From Novosphingobium sp. (GTDB taxonomy: Bacteria > Pseudomonadota > Alphaproteobacteria > Sphingomonadales > Sphingomonadaceae): a stretch of 36,850 bases of DNA. Position 1 is the stretch's first letter. The number at the start of each line of letters is the position of its first letter. The stretch covers positions 1-36,850 of the forward strand of contig NZ_JAIXPP010000024.1 in NCBI RefSeq assembly GCF_027486195.1. Reading direction: 5' to 3'. A program made the translations under genes and the position numbers. The notes beneath the pieces are model-generated. The model was not told the origin of the DNA. It did no database searches and saw nothing but the letters and a program-made list of their open reading frames with translations. Positions 16,248 to 25,080 of the stretch are shown here, piece by piece.

Positions 16248-17522
16248 GAGCGCGAAGCCCGCTGCTGCGGCGATGGCGAGCGTTGGCATGATCCCACGTT
16301 TCAGGGGGAAGAGCATCGCGGCGGCGCCAGCGGCGATCACGGCGGCGCGCCAGTCGAGGCTGGCGAGATCGGGCATTCCCGCTGCCGACACGCGGCCAAA
16401 GAGCACATGCAAGGCAAACCACAGCGCCAGATTGGCGATCACGCCGACAACCGCAGCCGTGATCGCCGCCAGCGCGCCTTGCAGCCGTTCGGCGCGCTCC
16501 AGTCGTTCCATCCATGGCGCGCAGGCGAAGATCCACAGGAAGCAGGGGGCGAAGGTGACCCATGTGGTGAGGCCTGCGCCGAGCAAGCCGGCAACGAGCG
16601 GCGATAAGCCGCCCGGATGGCGCCACGCGGCGATGAAGCCAACAAACTGCGTGACCATGATCAGCGGACCCGGCGTTGTTTCGGCAAGGCCGAGGCCGTC
16701 CGCCATCTCGCCGGGAGAAAGCCAGCCGAACCCGCTCACGGCCGCCTGCGCCATATAGGCGAGCACCGCATAGGCTCCGCCAAAGGTAACGACGGCGAGG
16801 CGGGAGAAGAACAAACCGACCTGCCACAGCACATGATCGGGACCGAGCGTGACGAATACCAGCGCCAGGGGCAGACCCCAGATGGCGAGCCATACCGCGA
16901 CGGTCCGAAAGGTCAGGACCACGAGCCGACGCGGGGCCTGCAGCGGGCCGTCGCCAGCAGCGGCATGGTGTGTGCCCAGCCACTGCGGCGCCCACTTCGC
17001 TGCCGCCGCGCCGATTAGACCGGCCATCAGGATCACCAGCGGGAAGGGCGCGTGTAGAAGCGTTAGCGCCAGCGCGGCCAGCACCGCCAACGCCAGCTTG
17101 AAGCGCGTGCCCAGCGCCCGCCTCGCGACACGGATCAGCGCCTGCAGGACGACGGCCAGCACCGCTGCCTTGATGCCAAGGAACAGGGCCGCAAACCAAT
17201 GGAGCCCGGCAGCCGCTACATAGAGCAGGGAAAGCCCCAGCATCACCGCCGCGCCGGGGAGGACGAAGAGCAGCCCCGCGATCAGCCCGCCGCGCACACC
17301 GTGCAGCCGCCAGCCGATCCATGTGGCGAGTTGCTGGGCTTCCGGGCCGGGCAGAAGATGGCAGAGATTGAGCGCGCGCAGGAACGCGTCTTGTTCAACC
17401 CATCTGCGCTCATCCACGAGCTCGCGCTGCATCAATGCGATCTGGCCGGCAGGCCCGCCGAAGCTGAGACAACCGATCCGCGCGAAAACCCGGGTCAGTT
17501 CTGCCAGCGTCGGAACCGGCAT
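16236..17522 (-). CDS. chrA: Chromate efflux transporter, long-chain ChrA (CHR family)
   Basis: 428 residues with two homologous CHR domains. The N-terminal one begins FARIGCLSFGGPAGQIALM (about 13-31) and includes LLPGPEAQQLATWIGW. The C-terminal one begins about 230 with FFSRLAVVTFGGAYAVLAYM and includes TTPGPLIMVTQFVGF. The FGGP/FGGA and PGP repeats are hallmarks of the family, which exports chromate by proton-coupled transport. Its ATG overlaps the murA stop by one base (TGATG), so it is almost certainly co-translated with murA. Chromate as the true substrate here is family knowledge, not shown. Confidence 0.92.
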   Translation of the reverse strand: MPVPTLAELTRVFARIGCLSFGGPAGQIALMQRELVDERRWVEQDAFLRALNLCHLLPGPEAQQLATWIGWRLHGVRGGLIAGLLFVLPGAAVMLGLSLLYVAAAGLHWFAALFLGIKAAVLAVVLQALIRVARRALGTRFKLALAVLAALALTLLHAPFPLVILMAGLIGAAAAKWAPQWLGTHHAAAGDGPLQAPRRLVVLTFRTVAVWLAIWGLPLALVFVTLGPDHVLWQVGLFFSRLAVVTFGGAYAVLAYMAQAAVSGFGWLSPGEMADGLGLAETTPGPLIMVTQFVGFIAAWRHPGGLSPLVAGLLGAGLTTWVTFAPCFLWIFACAPWMERLERAERLQGALAAITAAVVGVIANLALWFALHVLFGRVSAAGMPDLASLDWRAAVIAAGAAAMLFPLKRGIMPTLAIAAAAGFALSAL

Positions 17523-18805
17523 CAGTCGCCGCCGACGCGCTCCACGTCCGCGCCGATCAGTGCGAACTTCTCTTCGAGCCGCTCATAGCCGCGATCGAGG
17601 TGATAGAGCCGGTGGACCTGCGATTCGCCCTCGGCAGCAAGGCCTGCGATCACGAGGCTCATCGAAGCGCGCAGGTCGGTTGCCATCACTTCGGCGCCGT
17701 GCAGCTTGCTCACGCCGTGAACGATGGCGGTGCGCCCCTTGGTCTCGATATGCGCGCCCATCCGGTTGAGTTCGGGAACGTGCATGTAGCGGTTCTCGAA
17801 GATCGTCTCGGTCAGCACGCTCGAGCCATTGGCAAGGCACAGCATTGCCATGAGCTGCGCCTGCATGTCGGTGGCAAGGCCGGGATAGGGCGCGGTGGAG
17901 AGCGTAACCGGACGGAGCTGGCCGTCGCTGGCGACGCGCAAGCCGCCGCGAACCTGCTCGACCAGAACGCCCGCATCGCGCAGCGCCTGAATTGTGGAGG
18001 CCATGTCCTCGGCGCGCGCGCCGGCGAGCGTGATATCGCCCCCAGTGATCGCTGCCGCGCAGGCGTAGCTGCCCGCCTCGATGCGATCCGGCATGACCAT
18101 GTAAGTCGCACCGTGGAGCCGGTTCACGCCGTGGATGGTGATGTCGGACGTGCCGATCCCTTCGATCTGCGCGCCCATCGCGACGAGCAGGTTGCACAGG
18201 TCGACGATTTCCGGCTCGCGCGCGGCGTTGTGCAGCGTGCTGGTTCCCCGCGCGAGGACGGCCGCCATCAGCGCATTCTCGGTCGCGCCGACCGAGACGA
18301 TCGGGAAGCTGTAATCACCGCCCGGCAGCCCCCCGTCCGGCGCAATCGCGCGGACATAGCCTGCCGCAAGTTCGATCTGCGCACCGAAGGCTTCGAGCGC
18401 CTTGAGGTGCAGGTCGATCGGGCGGTTGCCAATGGCACAGCCGCCGGGGAGCGAGACAGTCGCCTCGCCCGCGCGGGCCAGCAGGGGGCCGAGAACCAGG
18501 ATCGAGGCGCGCATCTTGCGTACAAGATCGTAGGGCGCGACTGTCGAAGTCAGCCGTGTCGCCTGCAAGGTCATCACCCGGCCGAAATCTTCAGGCCTTG
18601 CGCCTGCGATCGAGGTCGAAACGCCGAACTGGTTGAGCAGGTGCTGGAAGCCATCGATATCGGCAAGACGCGGCAAATTGCGCAGCGTTACCGGCTCTTC
18701 GGTCAGGAGCGCGCAGGGTAGCAGGGTCAGCGCAGCATTCTTCGCGCCCGAGACTGGAACCGTGCCGGAAAGGCGGTTACCGCCACGAATGATGATCTTG
18801 TCCAT
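17522..18805 (-). CDS. murA: UDP-N-acetylglucosamine 1-carboxyvinyltransferase
   Basis: 427 residues, standard length. Lys22 in SGAKNAAL and the active-site Cys123 in [14 protein letters not shown] correspond to the catalytic Lys and the fosfomycin-reactive Cys of Mur[14 protein letters not shown] near residue 400 holds the conserved Arg. It catalyses transfer of enolpyruvate from PEP to UDP-GlcNAc, the first committed step of peptidoglycan synthesis in the cytoplasm. Cys rather than Asp at the active site predicts fosfomycin sensitivity of the enzyme itself. It is divergent from galU across 126 bases and overlaps chrA downstream. Confidence 0.97.
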   Translation of the reverse strand: MDKIIIRGGNRLSGTVPVSGAKNAALTLLPCALLTEEPVTLRNLPRLADIDGFQHLLNQFGVSTSIAGARPEDFGRVMTLQATRLTSTVAPYDLVRKMRASILVLGPLLARAGEATVSLPGGCAIGNRPIDLHLKALEAFGAQIELAAGYVRAIAPDGGLPGGDYSFPIVSVGATENALMAAVLARGTSTLHNAAREPEIVDLCNLLVAMGAQIEGIGTSDITIHGVNRLHGATYMVMPDRIEAGSYACAAAITGGDITLAGARAEDMASTIQALRDAGVLVEQVRGGLRVASDGQLRPVTLSTAPYPGLATDMQAQLMAMLCLANGSSVLTETIFENRYMHVPELNRMGAHIETKGRTAIVHGVSKLHGAEVMATDLRASMSLVIAGLAAEGESQVHRLYHLDRGYERLEEKFALIGADVERVGGD

Positions 18806-18931
18806 CGCGGTCGTTTACCTCTTTTGAGGCCTTGCGCAACAGGATCGAAATGATGGCGCACTAGCACCACGTTATGCCACAGTGCGGCTGAGGCCGTTAC
18901 CGGCCGTTCAGCAAGGGGGATCAGACACGAC

Positions 18932-19828
18932 ATGTCCGGTAGCAATGCATCGCAGCCCGTCCGCAAGCCTGTCCGCAAGGCGGTGTTCCCCGTGGCAGGC
19001 ATGGGTACGCGGTTTCTTCCGGCGACCAAGGCGATCCCCAAGGAAATGCTGCCGATCATCGACCGGCCGCTGATCCAGTATGCGGTGGACGAGGCGCGCG
19101 AGGCGGGTATCGAGCAGCTGATTTTCGTTACCGGTCGCGGCAAGACGGCCATCGTCGAGCACTTCGATACGGCTTTCGAGCTTGAACGGACGATGGCCGA
19201 TCGCGGCAAGGACCTCTCGATTCTTGATGCTACCCGCATCCTTCCCGGCAATCTCGTGACCGTCCGCCAGCAGGTGCCCATGGGCCTTGGTCATGCGATC
19301 TGGTGCGCGCGTGCCATCGTCGGCGACGAGCCATTCGCGATTTTCCTGCCCGACGAGCTGATGATCGGCTCGCCCGGTTGCATGAAGGAGATGGTGGAGG
19401 CCTACAACGAAGTCGGCGGCAACCTCATCAGCGTGCTTGAAGTGCCGGAGGAGGAGGTTTCCAGCTACGGCGTGATCGCCCCCGGCGCGCGCATTTCGGA
19501 CAAGCTTACCGAAGTGACCGGGCTGGTCGAAAAGCCGAAGCGCGAGGAAGCGCCTTCGAATCTCATCATCTCCGGCCGCTATATCCTGCAGCCGGAAGTC
19601 ATGCGCACGCTGGAAGGCCAGGAAAAGGGTGCGGGCGGCGAAATCCAGCTGACCGATGCGATGGCGCGCATGATCGGCGAGCAGCCGTTCCACGCCGTGA
19701 CCTTCACCGGGCGGCGGTTTGACTGCGGCAGCAAGGCCGGTTTCGTCGAGGCAACGCTTTCGCTGGCACTCGAACGGCCCGACATGGCGGATGACGTCCG
19801 CGCGATCATGCAGCGTCTGCTGGCGTAG
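18932..19828 (+). CDS. galU: UTP-glucose-1-phosphate uridylyltransferase
   Basis: 298 residues. The nucleotidyltransferase signature AVFPVAGMGTRFLPATKAIP is at about residues 18-37, followed by KEMLPIIDRPLIQYAVDEA. Later motifs include GLGHAIWCAR, LPDELM, GLVEKP and a FDCGSKAGF block near residue 265. It makes UDP-glucose from UTP and glucose-1-phosphate, supplying exopolysaccharide, LPS and osmoprotective glucans. AAGGGGGA lies about 11 bases before the ATG. It is not in the polysaccharide operon, but its product is a likely donor for the priming transferase at 6838-8271. Confidence 0.96.
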   Translation: MSGSNASQPVRKPVRKAVFPVAGMGTRFLPATKAIPKEMLPIIDRPLIQYAVDEAREAGIEQLIFVTGRGKTAIVEHFDTAFELERTMADRGKDLSILDATRILPGNLVTVRQQVPMGLGHAIWCARAIVGDEPFAIFLPDELMIGSPGCMKEMVEAYNEVGGNLISVLEVPEEEVSSYGVIAPGARISDKLTEVTGLVEKPKREEAPSNLIISGRYILQPEVMRTLEGQEKGAGGEIQLTDAMARMIGEQPFHAVTFTGRRFDCGSKAGFVEATLSLALERPDMADDVRAIMQRLLA

Positions 19829-19834
19829 TAACCC

Positions 19835-19850
19835 GGCGGCTCAGGCCGCC
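19835..19850. terminator. Short GC hairpin between convergent galU and P450 genes
   Basis: GGCGGC (19835-19840), a four-base loop TCAG, then GCCGCC (19845-19850). It follows the galU stop and overlaps the last codons of the convergent P450 gene. The six-base stem with only two T bases after it is a weak terminator candidate. Confidence 0.35.
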
Positions 19851-21142
19851 TTCCACCGCAGGGGAAGGCGCTTGAGCCCGCCGACAAATGTGGACTTGGC
19901 CCGTGCGGGTTCGCCCGCCAGTTCTACGCTGTCCAGCCGGTCGAGCAGCACTTCGAACAGGATGCGCATCTCGAGCCGCGCGAGATGGAGCCCGAGGCAC
20001 TGGTGCGCCCCTGCTCCGAAAGCGAGGTGGCGGTTGCCCTCGCGTGCCGCGTCGAAGCGGCGCGGATCGGGGAACTGCGAGGGATCGTGGTTCGCCGCAA
20101 CGTAGTTGAGCATCAGCCAGTCGTCCTTGGCGATCTTCTGCCCGCCGAGCTCGGTATCGACCGAGGCGGTGCGCATGAAGTGCTGCACCGGCGTCGTCCA
20201 GCGAATGGCTTCCTCGACAATGCCTGCGAGCAGGCTGCGGTCTGCCTTGACCCGGGCAAACTGCTGCGGATCGCGGGCCAATGCCAACATCGCGCCGGCG
20301 GTGGAGGCGCTGGTCGTATCGTGCCCCGCGCTGGCGGTGATGATGTAGTAACCGGCGGTGACCACATCATCGAGCGGTGCGCCGTCAATCGTGCCATTGG
20401 CGATGACCGTGGCGACGTCATCCGTGGGGTTCTTGCGCCGCTCGGCGGCTAGCGCGGCGAAATAGGCCTCGAAGTCCTTCACCGCGCCCGCGACGATCTG
20501 GGTGATCATTTCGGGCGGCAGGTCCTTGATGCCGGACTGGTTGAGCTCCTCGTCCTGCCCTCCGAACATCTGCTGCGTGAGCACGAGCATGCGTTGCTCG
20601 TCCTCCTCCGGCACGCCGAGGATCTGCATGACCACGTGGAGCGGATAGGGCGAGGAAACGAGCTTGGTGAAATCGCCCTCACCGCCTGCGGCCAGAAGGC
20701 GGTCTACGGTGGCCTCCGCGATCTTGCGGGTGCGCTCCTCGATCGTGCGCAGGTTCTTGGGCATGAACCAGTCCTGCGTCAGCCGGCGCAGCTTGGGGTG
20801 CAGCGGCGCATCGAGCTGCACCAGGGATTGCACCAGATGCGGACTGCCGCCGGTGATCGCGCGGGCGAGCGCATCGGTGCTGCGCAGCGTGAACACGGTG
20901 GGCTTGGGATGGTTGAGGAAGGTGGCGTTGTCCTTGCTCGCGGCCATCACTTCGTCGAACCCGCTGACCAGCCAGAACGGCTCATGCAGATCGGCCGACG
21001 AGACCACCTTCGCCACCTGCAAGCCTTCGCTGCGCAGCACATCGAACTGGTCGAGCAGCGGATCCCATGCCGAATAGGCGGCGGGATCGATCACGGCGCG
21101 GCCGATTTCCTCGGGAACGATGCGATCGGCGGTAGTGGCCAT
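19841..21142 (-). CDS. Cytochrome P450 (soluble, bacterial class I)
   Basis: 433 residues without a membrane anchor. The I-helix oxygen-activation motif SAGHDTTSAS is at about 270, the ExxR motif EAIR at about 309, and the heme-binding loop FGAGAHQCLG with its ligand Cys at about 382. This architecture is that of bacterial P450s fed by ferredoxin and ferredoxin reductase; neither partner is in the window. Subfamily and substrate cannot be read by eye; terpenoids, steroids or fatty-acid-like compounds are options. AAGGA lies nine bases before the ATG. It starts 23 bases after the acyl-CoA synthetase gene, so the two are probably one catabolic operon. Confidence 0.93.
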   Translation of the reverse strand: MATTADRIVPEEIGRAVIDPAAYSAWDPLLDQFDVLRSEGLQVAKVVSSADLHEPFWLVSGFDEVMAASKDNATFLNHPKPTVFTLRSTDALARAITGGSPHLVQSLVQLDAPLHPKLRRLTQDWFMPKNLRTIEERTRKIAEATVDRLLAAGGEGDFTKLVSSPYPLHVVMQILGVPEEDEQRMLVLTQQMFGGQDEELNQSGIKDLPPEMITQIVAGAVKDFEAYFAALAAERRKNPTDDVATVIANGTIDGAPLDDVVTAGYYIITASAGHDTTSASTAGAMLALARDPQQFARVKADRSLLAGIVEEAIRWTTPVQHFMRTASVDTELGGQKIAKDDWLMLNYVAANHDPSQFPDPRRFDAAREGNRHLAFGAGAHQCLGLHLARLEMRILFEVLLDRLDSVELAGEPARAKSTFVGGLKRLPLRWKAA

Positions 21143-21165
21143 GGAATGCGTCCTTGAATGAGGGG

Positions 21166-22704
21166 TCAGGCAGCTGCTGCAGCGGCCGCCTTGTATTCGT
21201 CGCGCAGCAGCCGCTTGAACAGCTTGCCGGTGGGCTCGCGCGGGAGGTCGGCGCGGAAATCGATCTGGCGGGGGAGCTTTACGCGGCTGAGCTGCGGAGC
21301 GAGCCAGGCGGTCAGCTCCTCAGCCAGCGCGTCGCCTGCGTCCTCAATGTCATGCGGCTGGACGACGGCGACGACACGCTCGCCCATGTCGGGATCCGGG
21401 GCGCCGATCACGGCGACGTCGGCCACCTTGGGATGCGTGATCAGGAGGTTCTCGATCTCCTGCGGGTAGATGTTCACCCCACCCGAGATGATCATGAAGC
21501 TCTTGCGATCAGTGAGGAAAAGGTAGCCATCCTCGTCCTCCCAGCCCACGTCGCCAAGGCTGGTCCAGCCATGCTTGTTGGTGGCATCGCGCGTCTTGTC
21601 GGGATCGTTGTGGTAGGCGAAGGGATTGCCGCCCTCGAAGAAGACCTGGCCCTCGGTGCCGCGCGGCAGTTCATCGCCGTTTTCGCCGCAGATGCGGATC
21701 GTGCCGAGCAGCGCACGGCCAACCGAACCGGGGCGCTCCAGCCATTCTGGGCTCGAGATGAAGGTGAAGCCGTTGCCTTCGGTGCCGGCATAGTACTCAT
21801 TGAGCACCGGGCCCCACCATTCGATCATCGCGCGCTTGACCGGGACGGGGCAGGGCGCAGCCGCGTGAATCGCGCCGCGCAGCGACGAGAGATCGTAGCG
21901 CGTGCGCACCTCCTCCGGCAGCTTGAGCATGCGCACGAAATGGGTGGGCACCCATTGGCTGTCGGTCACCTTGTAGCGCTCGATCGCTTCGAGCGCCTTC
22001 TCGGCATCGAACTTTTCCATGCAGACCACGGTGCCGCCGAAGCGGTGAATGGTCATCGACCAGCGCAGCGGCGCAGCATGGTAGAGCGGCGCGGGCGAGA
22101 GATAGACCGCATCCGGGCGAATGCCGAATGGGCCACCTGCGAGCATGATGAGCGAATTGGCGCCGCCGATCGCGGGATCCTCGGGCAGCGGTACCCGCAC
22201 GCCCTTTGGCTTGCCGGTGGTGCCGGACGAATAGAGCATATCGCAGCCCGCGCGTTCATCGGCGATGGGTTCGGCGGGCATGGCGTTGAGAGCAGCGGCA
22301 AGATCGTGTTCGCCGCTCCCGCCGAGGCGCAGCTGGGCGACTTCGGGCGCCAGCGCGGCGACGGCATCGAGCAGCGGTGTGAGCGCGCCCGAGCCGACCA
22401 GCAGCTTTGCGCCGCTGTCCTGCGCGATATAGGCGACTTCGGGCGGGGTGAGGCGCGAGGATATCGCGACGTAGACAATCCCCGCGCGCTGCGCGCCCCA
22501 GCACAGCGAGTAGAAAGCAGGGTGGTTCTCGAAGCAGAGCGCGATGGTATCGCCGATGCCGATCCCGCGCGAACGCAGCAGTTGGGCGAAGCGGTTGCTT
22601 TGCGCTTCGAGTTCTCCGTAGGTCACGACCTCGCCGCTACCGGACATGATCACGGCAGGCTTTTCGGGATTGGTTTTCGCGTGGACGCTCGGGTGGTAGT
22701 GCAT
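21166..22704 (-). CDS. AMP-forming acyl-CoA synthetase
   Basis: 512 residues from the ATG at 22702-22704. GAGAGG ends six bases before this codon and is too close to the alternative ATG at 22708-22710. The adenylate-forming motifs are present: SSGTTGKPKGV (A3), YYAGTEGNGF (A5), GWTSLGDVGWEDEDGYLF (A7), DRKSFMIISGGVNIYPQEIE (A8) and the C-terminal catalytic Lys in PTGKLFKR (A10). The enzyme activates a carboxylic acid to its CoA thioester. Co-transcription with a P450 suggests an oxidised hydrophobic substrate entering beta-oxidation. The alanine-rich C-terminal tail is not unusual. The exact acid is unknown. Confidence 0.93.
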   Translation of the reverse strand: MHYHPSVHAKTNPEKPAVIMSGSGEVVTYGELEAQSNRFAQLLRSRGIGIGDTIALCFENHPAFYSLCWGAQRAGIVYVAISSRLTPPEVAYIAQDSGAKLLVGSGALTPLLDAVAALAPEVAQLRLGGSGEHDLAAALNAMPAEPIADERAGCDMLYSSGTTGKPKGVRVPLPEDPAIGGANSLIMLAGGPFGIRPDAVYLSPAPLYHAAPLRWSMTIHRFGGTVVCMEKFDAEKALEAIERYKVTDSQWVPTHFVRMLKLPEEVRTRYDLSSLRGAIHAAAPCPVPVKRAMIEWWGPVLNEYYAGTEGNGFTFISSPEWLERPGSVGRALLGTIRICGENGDELPRGTEGQVFFEGGNPFAYHNDPDKTRDATNKHGWTSLGDVGWEDEDGYLFLTDRKSFMIISGGVNIYPQEIENLLITHPKVADVAVIGAPDPDMGERVVAVVQPHDIEDAGDALAEELTAWLAPQLSRVKLPRQIDFRADLPREPTGKLFKRLLRDEYKAAAAAAA

Positions 22705-22754
22705 GCGCATCCTCTCAGGATCGGCGGCTCGATCAGGCCGTTGTTTCCGAGAGT

Positions 22755-22770
22755 TTAACCGTTCGATTAA
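22755..22770. promoter_or_regulatory. Inverted repeat TTAA-CG centre, candidate repressor operator
   Basis: TTAACCGTTCGATTAA is an imperfect dyad with half-sites TTAAnCG. It is centred about 58 bases upstream of the acyl-CoA synthetase start. The pattern resembles operators of TetR-family regulators of lipid and steroid catabolism, but no TetR gene is in the window. The dyad is seen; its function is inference. Confidence 0.35.
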
Positions 22771-22833
22771 TGCGTGCAACGGGATTCGTCAGCGGCTTGC
22801 ATTTCCGCACCACGCGCGGACGCCAGAAAAGAA

Positions 22834-22857
22834 GAAGGCGGCGTTTCCGCCGCCTTC
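22834..22857 (-). terminator. Intrinsic terminator of the M23 peptidase gene
   Basis: GAAGGCGGCG (22834-22843) and CGCCGCCTTC (22848-22857) form a perfect ten-base stem with a four-base loop. On the minus strand the stem is followed by TTCTTTTC, a T-rich tract. It begins 37 bases beyond the M23 stop. Confidence 0.85.
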
Positions 22858-22894
22858 ATCCCATCCTCTCCAAGATGACTTTTTGTCGCGGCGC

Positions 22895-23614
22895 TCAGCG
22901 CGTCAGCGGGGCAGGAACATCGCTCTGCGCCAGAACGGTGTCGGTCGAGACACCCGGTGCGACGGTCTGCATATAAGGAATGGGGTTCACCGCCTCGCCA
23001 CCGATGCGCACTTCGTAGTGCAGGTGCGAACCAGTCGATCGGCCGGTCGAGCCGACGTAGCCGATCACGTCGCCCTTTCGGACGCGCTGGCCTTCGGCAA
23101 CCGCGATACGCGACATGTGGCCGTAGCGCGTTTCCATGCCGCCGCCATGCTCCAGCTCGACGAAGAGGCCGTAGCCGCCGAACCAGTCGGCCTTGCCGAC
23201 GACGCCATCAGCCGAAGCGTGGATCGGGGTGCCGGTGGTGGCGGGAAGATCGATGCCCTTGTGCGCGCGCAGACCGCCGAGGACGGGGTGAACGCGCATG
23301 CCGAAGCCGCTGCTCATGGCGCGGTTCGACGAAACAGGAACGAGCGAGGGGATCGAGACACCGCCATTACGCTGGGCGGGGGCAGCAGCACCAAGCGGTC
23401 CACCCGTTTCAAGGGCCTTCCAGCTTGCGAAGAGCTTGTGAAATTCATCATCGGCGGGAGCAGCGGTGGTGCCGTTGCGGGCAGCTTCGGCAGCGCGGAG
23501 CGGGGCGGCAATGTCGGCCGACGCAGCGCTGTTCGCCATGGCGGGAACCGAGAAGAAACAGGCAAGGGCACCAATCGAGCCAAGTACCAGCTTCGTAATC
23601 TTGTTGTTAACCAT
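22895..23614 (-). CDS. Exported M23 (LytM-type) metallopeptidase
   Basis: 239 residues. The signal peptide occupies about 1-27 (LVLGSIGALACFFSVPAMA). The peptidase domain begins at about 110 with GMRVHPVLGGLRAHKGIDLPA (zinc ligands His and Asp), has YGHMSRI, and closes with GSHLHYEVR at about 195 (the HxH motif). All zinc-binding residues needed for activity are present. Such enzymes cut peptide cross-bridges in peptidoglycan or regulate amidases. It is read as a separate unit: a hairpin ends the preceding operon and it has its own terminator. No coiled coil is seen, so it is not EnvC-like. Confidence 0.92.
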   Translation of the reverse strand: MVNNKITKLVLGSIGALACFFSVPAMANSAASADIAAPLRAAEAARNGTTAAPADDEFHKLFASWKALETGGPLGAAAPAQRNGGVSIPSLVPVSSNRAMSSGFGMRVHPVLGGLRAHKGIDLPATTGTPIHASADGVVGKADWFGGYGLFVELEHGGGMETRYGHMSRIAVAEGQRVRKGDVIGYVGSTGRSTGSHLHYEVRIGGEAVNPIPYMQTVAPGVSTDTVLAQSDVPAPLTR

Positions 23615-23757
23615 TACGACCCGCTAACCCTTAATCGCCCCGACCGTGCAGCATCAAATGCGCTGCATATTATCAGAGCCGACCCACCTGGATCTTGCCA
23701 ACGGCCTGCCGGATCATCCCGGCCTGCCTGGCAAGCTCCCTGAGGACTAAGCGGAAA

Positions 23758-23792
23758 CCCCTCCCGCTGCCTCGACGAGAACGGGTTAGGGG
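23758..23792 (-). terminator. Terminator candidate after the glnE-bcp-DUF455 operon
   Basis: On the minus strand CCCCT, two unpaired A bases and CCCG pair with CGGG and AGGGG across a 15-base loop, then TTT follows (complement of 23755-23757). It starts 12 bases after the stop of the DUF455 gene. Confidence 0.45.
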
Positions 23793-23804
23793 GAAGTGTC
23801 TTAA

Positions 23805-24599
23805 TCAGACAACCCCTGACATCAATTCGTACGATAAACCGGCTGCACGACGCGCCGAGTCGTTGAACGGTGGCTTAACAGCCCCTCGAAAATGCCGCGC
23901 AACAAGCGCTTTCCACAAGGCTGGCGGTGATTCATGGCGCTCATCGCACAGTTTCAGGAAGTGCGTTGTGCCGTAGCGCACATGCCGAATCTCGTCGTTC
24001 AGGATACGCTCGAGAATCCGCGCCGAGCGCAGATCGCCTGCTGCCGCGAAGCGCTCGATGGTGACCGGAGTCACGTCGAGTCCGCGCGCTTCGAGCACCA
24101 TGGGGACCACGGCCAGGCGGGCCGCAAGATCATGCGCGGTTTCGCGTGCCGCGTCCCACAGCCCGTCATGCGCGGGCAGTGCGCCATAGTCGGAGCCGAG
24201 GGTGCGCAAACGGCGCGCGAGCAAGGAGAAGTGCATCGCCTCGTCCGCCGCGACATCGAGCCAATCGCTCACGAAGTCCGGCCCGCGCTCGGCACCGAAT
24301 CGGCCTGCCGCATCCAGCGCCAGGTCGATCGCAACGAATTCGATATGCGCGAGGGCATGGAGCAGCGCGAGCCGACCGCGCTCCGAACCGCCACGCCCGC
24401 GCTTGGGCATGGCGTTCGGCGGCAGCAACTCGGGCCGTGCCGGGCGGGCTGGCTCGTCAGGCATTGCCGCGTCGAACGCGAATGCCAGCCGTCCGGCCGC
24501 CCATTCGCGCCGCACCGCGCGCGTTGCCATGGCCTTGGCCGAAGGATCGGCGGTGAGCATGGCACCACGGATCGCTGCAGCAATGCTGGTCCCCGTCAT
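23805..24599 (-). CDS. DUF455 ferritin-like protein
   Basis: 264 residues from the ATG at 24597-24599, seven bases after the bcp stop; a longer upstream frame overlaps bcp and has no family features. Helical segments carry likely di-metal ligands: HALAHIEFVAIDLALDAA, DEAMHFSLLARRL and ILNDEIRHVRYG (E..H pairs). They match the DUF455 ferritin-like family. The substrate and true activity are not established for the family. Its position after a peroxiredoxin hints at a role in oxidative or iron stress, which is inference. Confidence 0.87.
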   Translation of the reverse strand: MTGTSIAAAIRGAMLTADPSAKAMATRAVRREWAAGRLAFAFDAAMPDEPARPARPELLPPNAMPKRGRGGSERGRLALLHALAHIEFVAIDLALDAAGRFGAERGPDFVSDWLDVAADEAMHFSLLARRLRTLGSDYGALPAHDGLWDAARETAHDLAARLAVVPMVLEARGLDVTPVTIERFAAAGDLRSARILERILNDEIRHVRYGTTHFLKLCDERHESPPALWKALVARHFRGAVKPPFNDSARRAAGLSYELMSGVV

Positions 24600-24606
24600 T
24601 GCCCAG

Positions 24607-25080
24607 TCAAAGCGCCTTGGCGGCGGCGAGCACCTCTTCGGCGTGACCCTTGACCTTAACCTTGGGCCAGACCTGCGCGATCGTCCCATCCGCCGCGACG
24701 AGATAGGTCGTGCGCTCCATGCCCATGTAGGTGCGGCCATACATGGATTTCTCGGTCCAGATGCCCAGAGCGTCCGAGAGGCCGCCTTCTTCCGCATCGC
24801 TGGCGAGCGGTGCGGCAAGGCCATGCTTCTCGATGAACTTGAGGTGCTTCTTCGGCGGATCCTTGCTCACGCCGAGCAGCGCGGTGCCGGCCGCATCGAA
24901 CTCGGCCGCGAGCGCGGAAAAGTCCTTGTTCTCCGTGGTGCAGCCGGGGGTGTCGTCCTTGGGATAGAAGAACAGCACCAGCTTGCGGCCGAGAAAATCG
25001 GACGGCTTCACAGTGCCGCCTTCGGGAGTTGTCATGGCAACATCAGGCAGTTTGCTGCCCGCGCCGATGGTCTCGCTCAT
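24607..25080 (-). CDS. bcp: Thiol peroxidase, Bcp/PrxQ-type peroxiredoxin
   Basis: 157 residues. The peroxidatic Cys47 lies in FYPKDDTPGCTTE, the typical Bcp active site. The Cys usually found five residues later in E. coli Bcp is a Lys here, and Cys47 is the only cysteine in the protein. It would therefore work as a 1-Cys enzyme, with an external thiol for recycling. It reduces peroxides in the cytoplasm. Its ATG overlaps the glnE stop by four bases (ATGA), so the two are translationally coupled. Confidence 0.93.
   Translation of the reverse strand: MSETIGAGSKLPDVAMTTPEGGTVKPSDFLGRKLVLFFYPKDDTPGCTTENKDFSALAAEFDAAGTALLGVSKDPPKKHLKFIEKHGLAAPLASDAEEGGLSDALGIWTEKSMYGRTYMGMERTTYLVAADGTIAQVWPKVKVKGHAEEVLAAAKAL

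Noticed and set aside
21154..22758. 534-codon plus-strand open frame
   Set aside because: Antisense of the acyl-CoA synthetase gene.
23647..23667. Inverted repeat TGCAGC...GCTGCA upstream of the M23 gene
   Set aside because: Only six bases per arm. It could be an operator, but such short dyads are common in GC-rich spacers and nothing else supports it.
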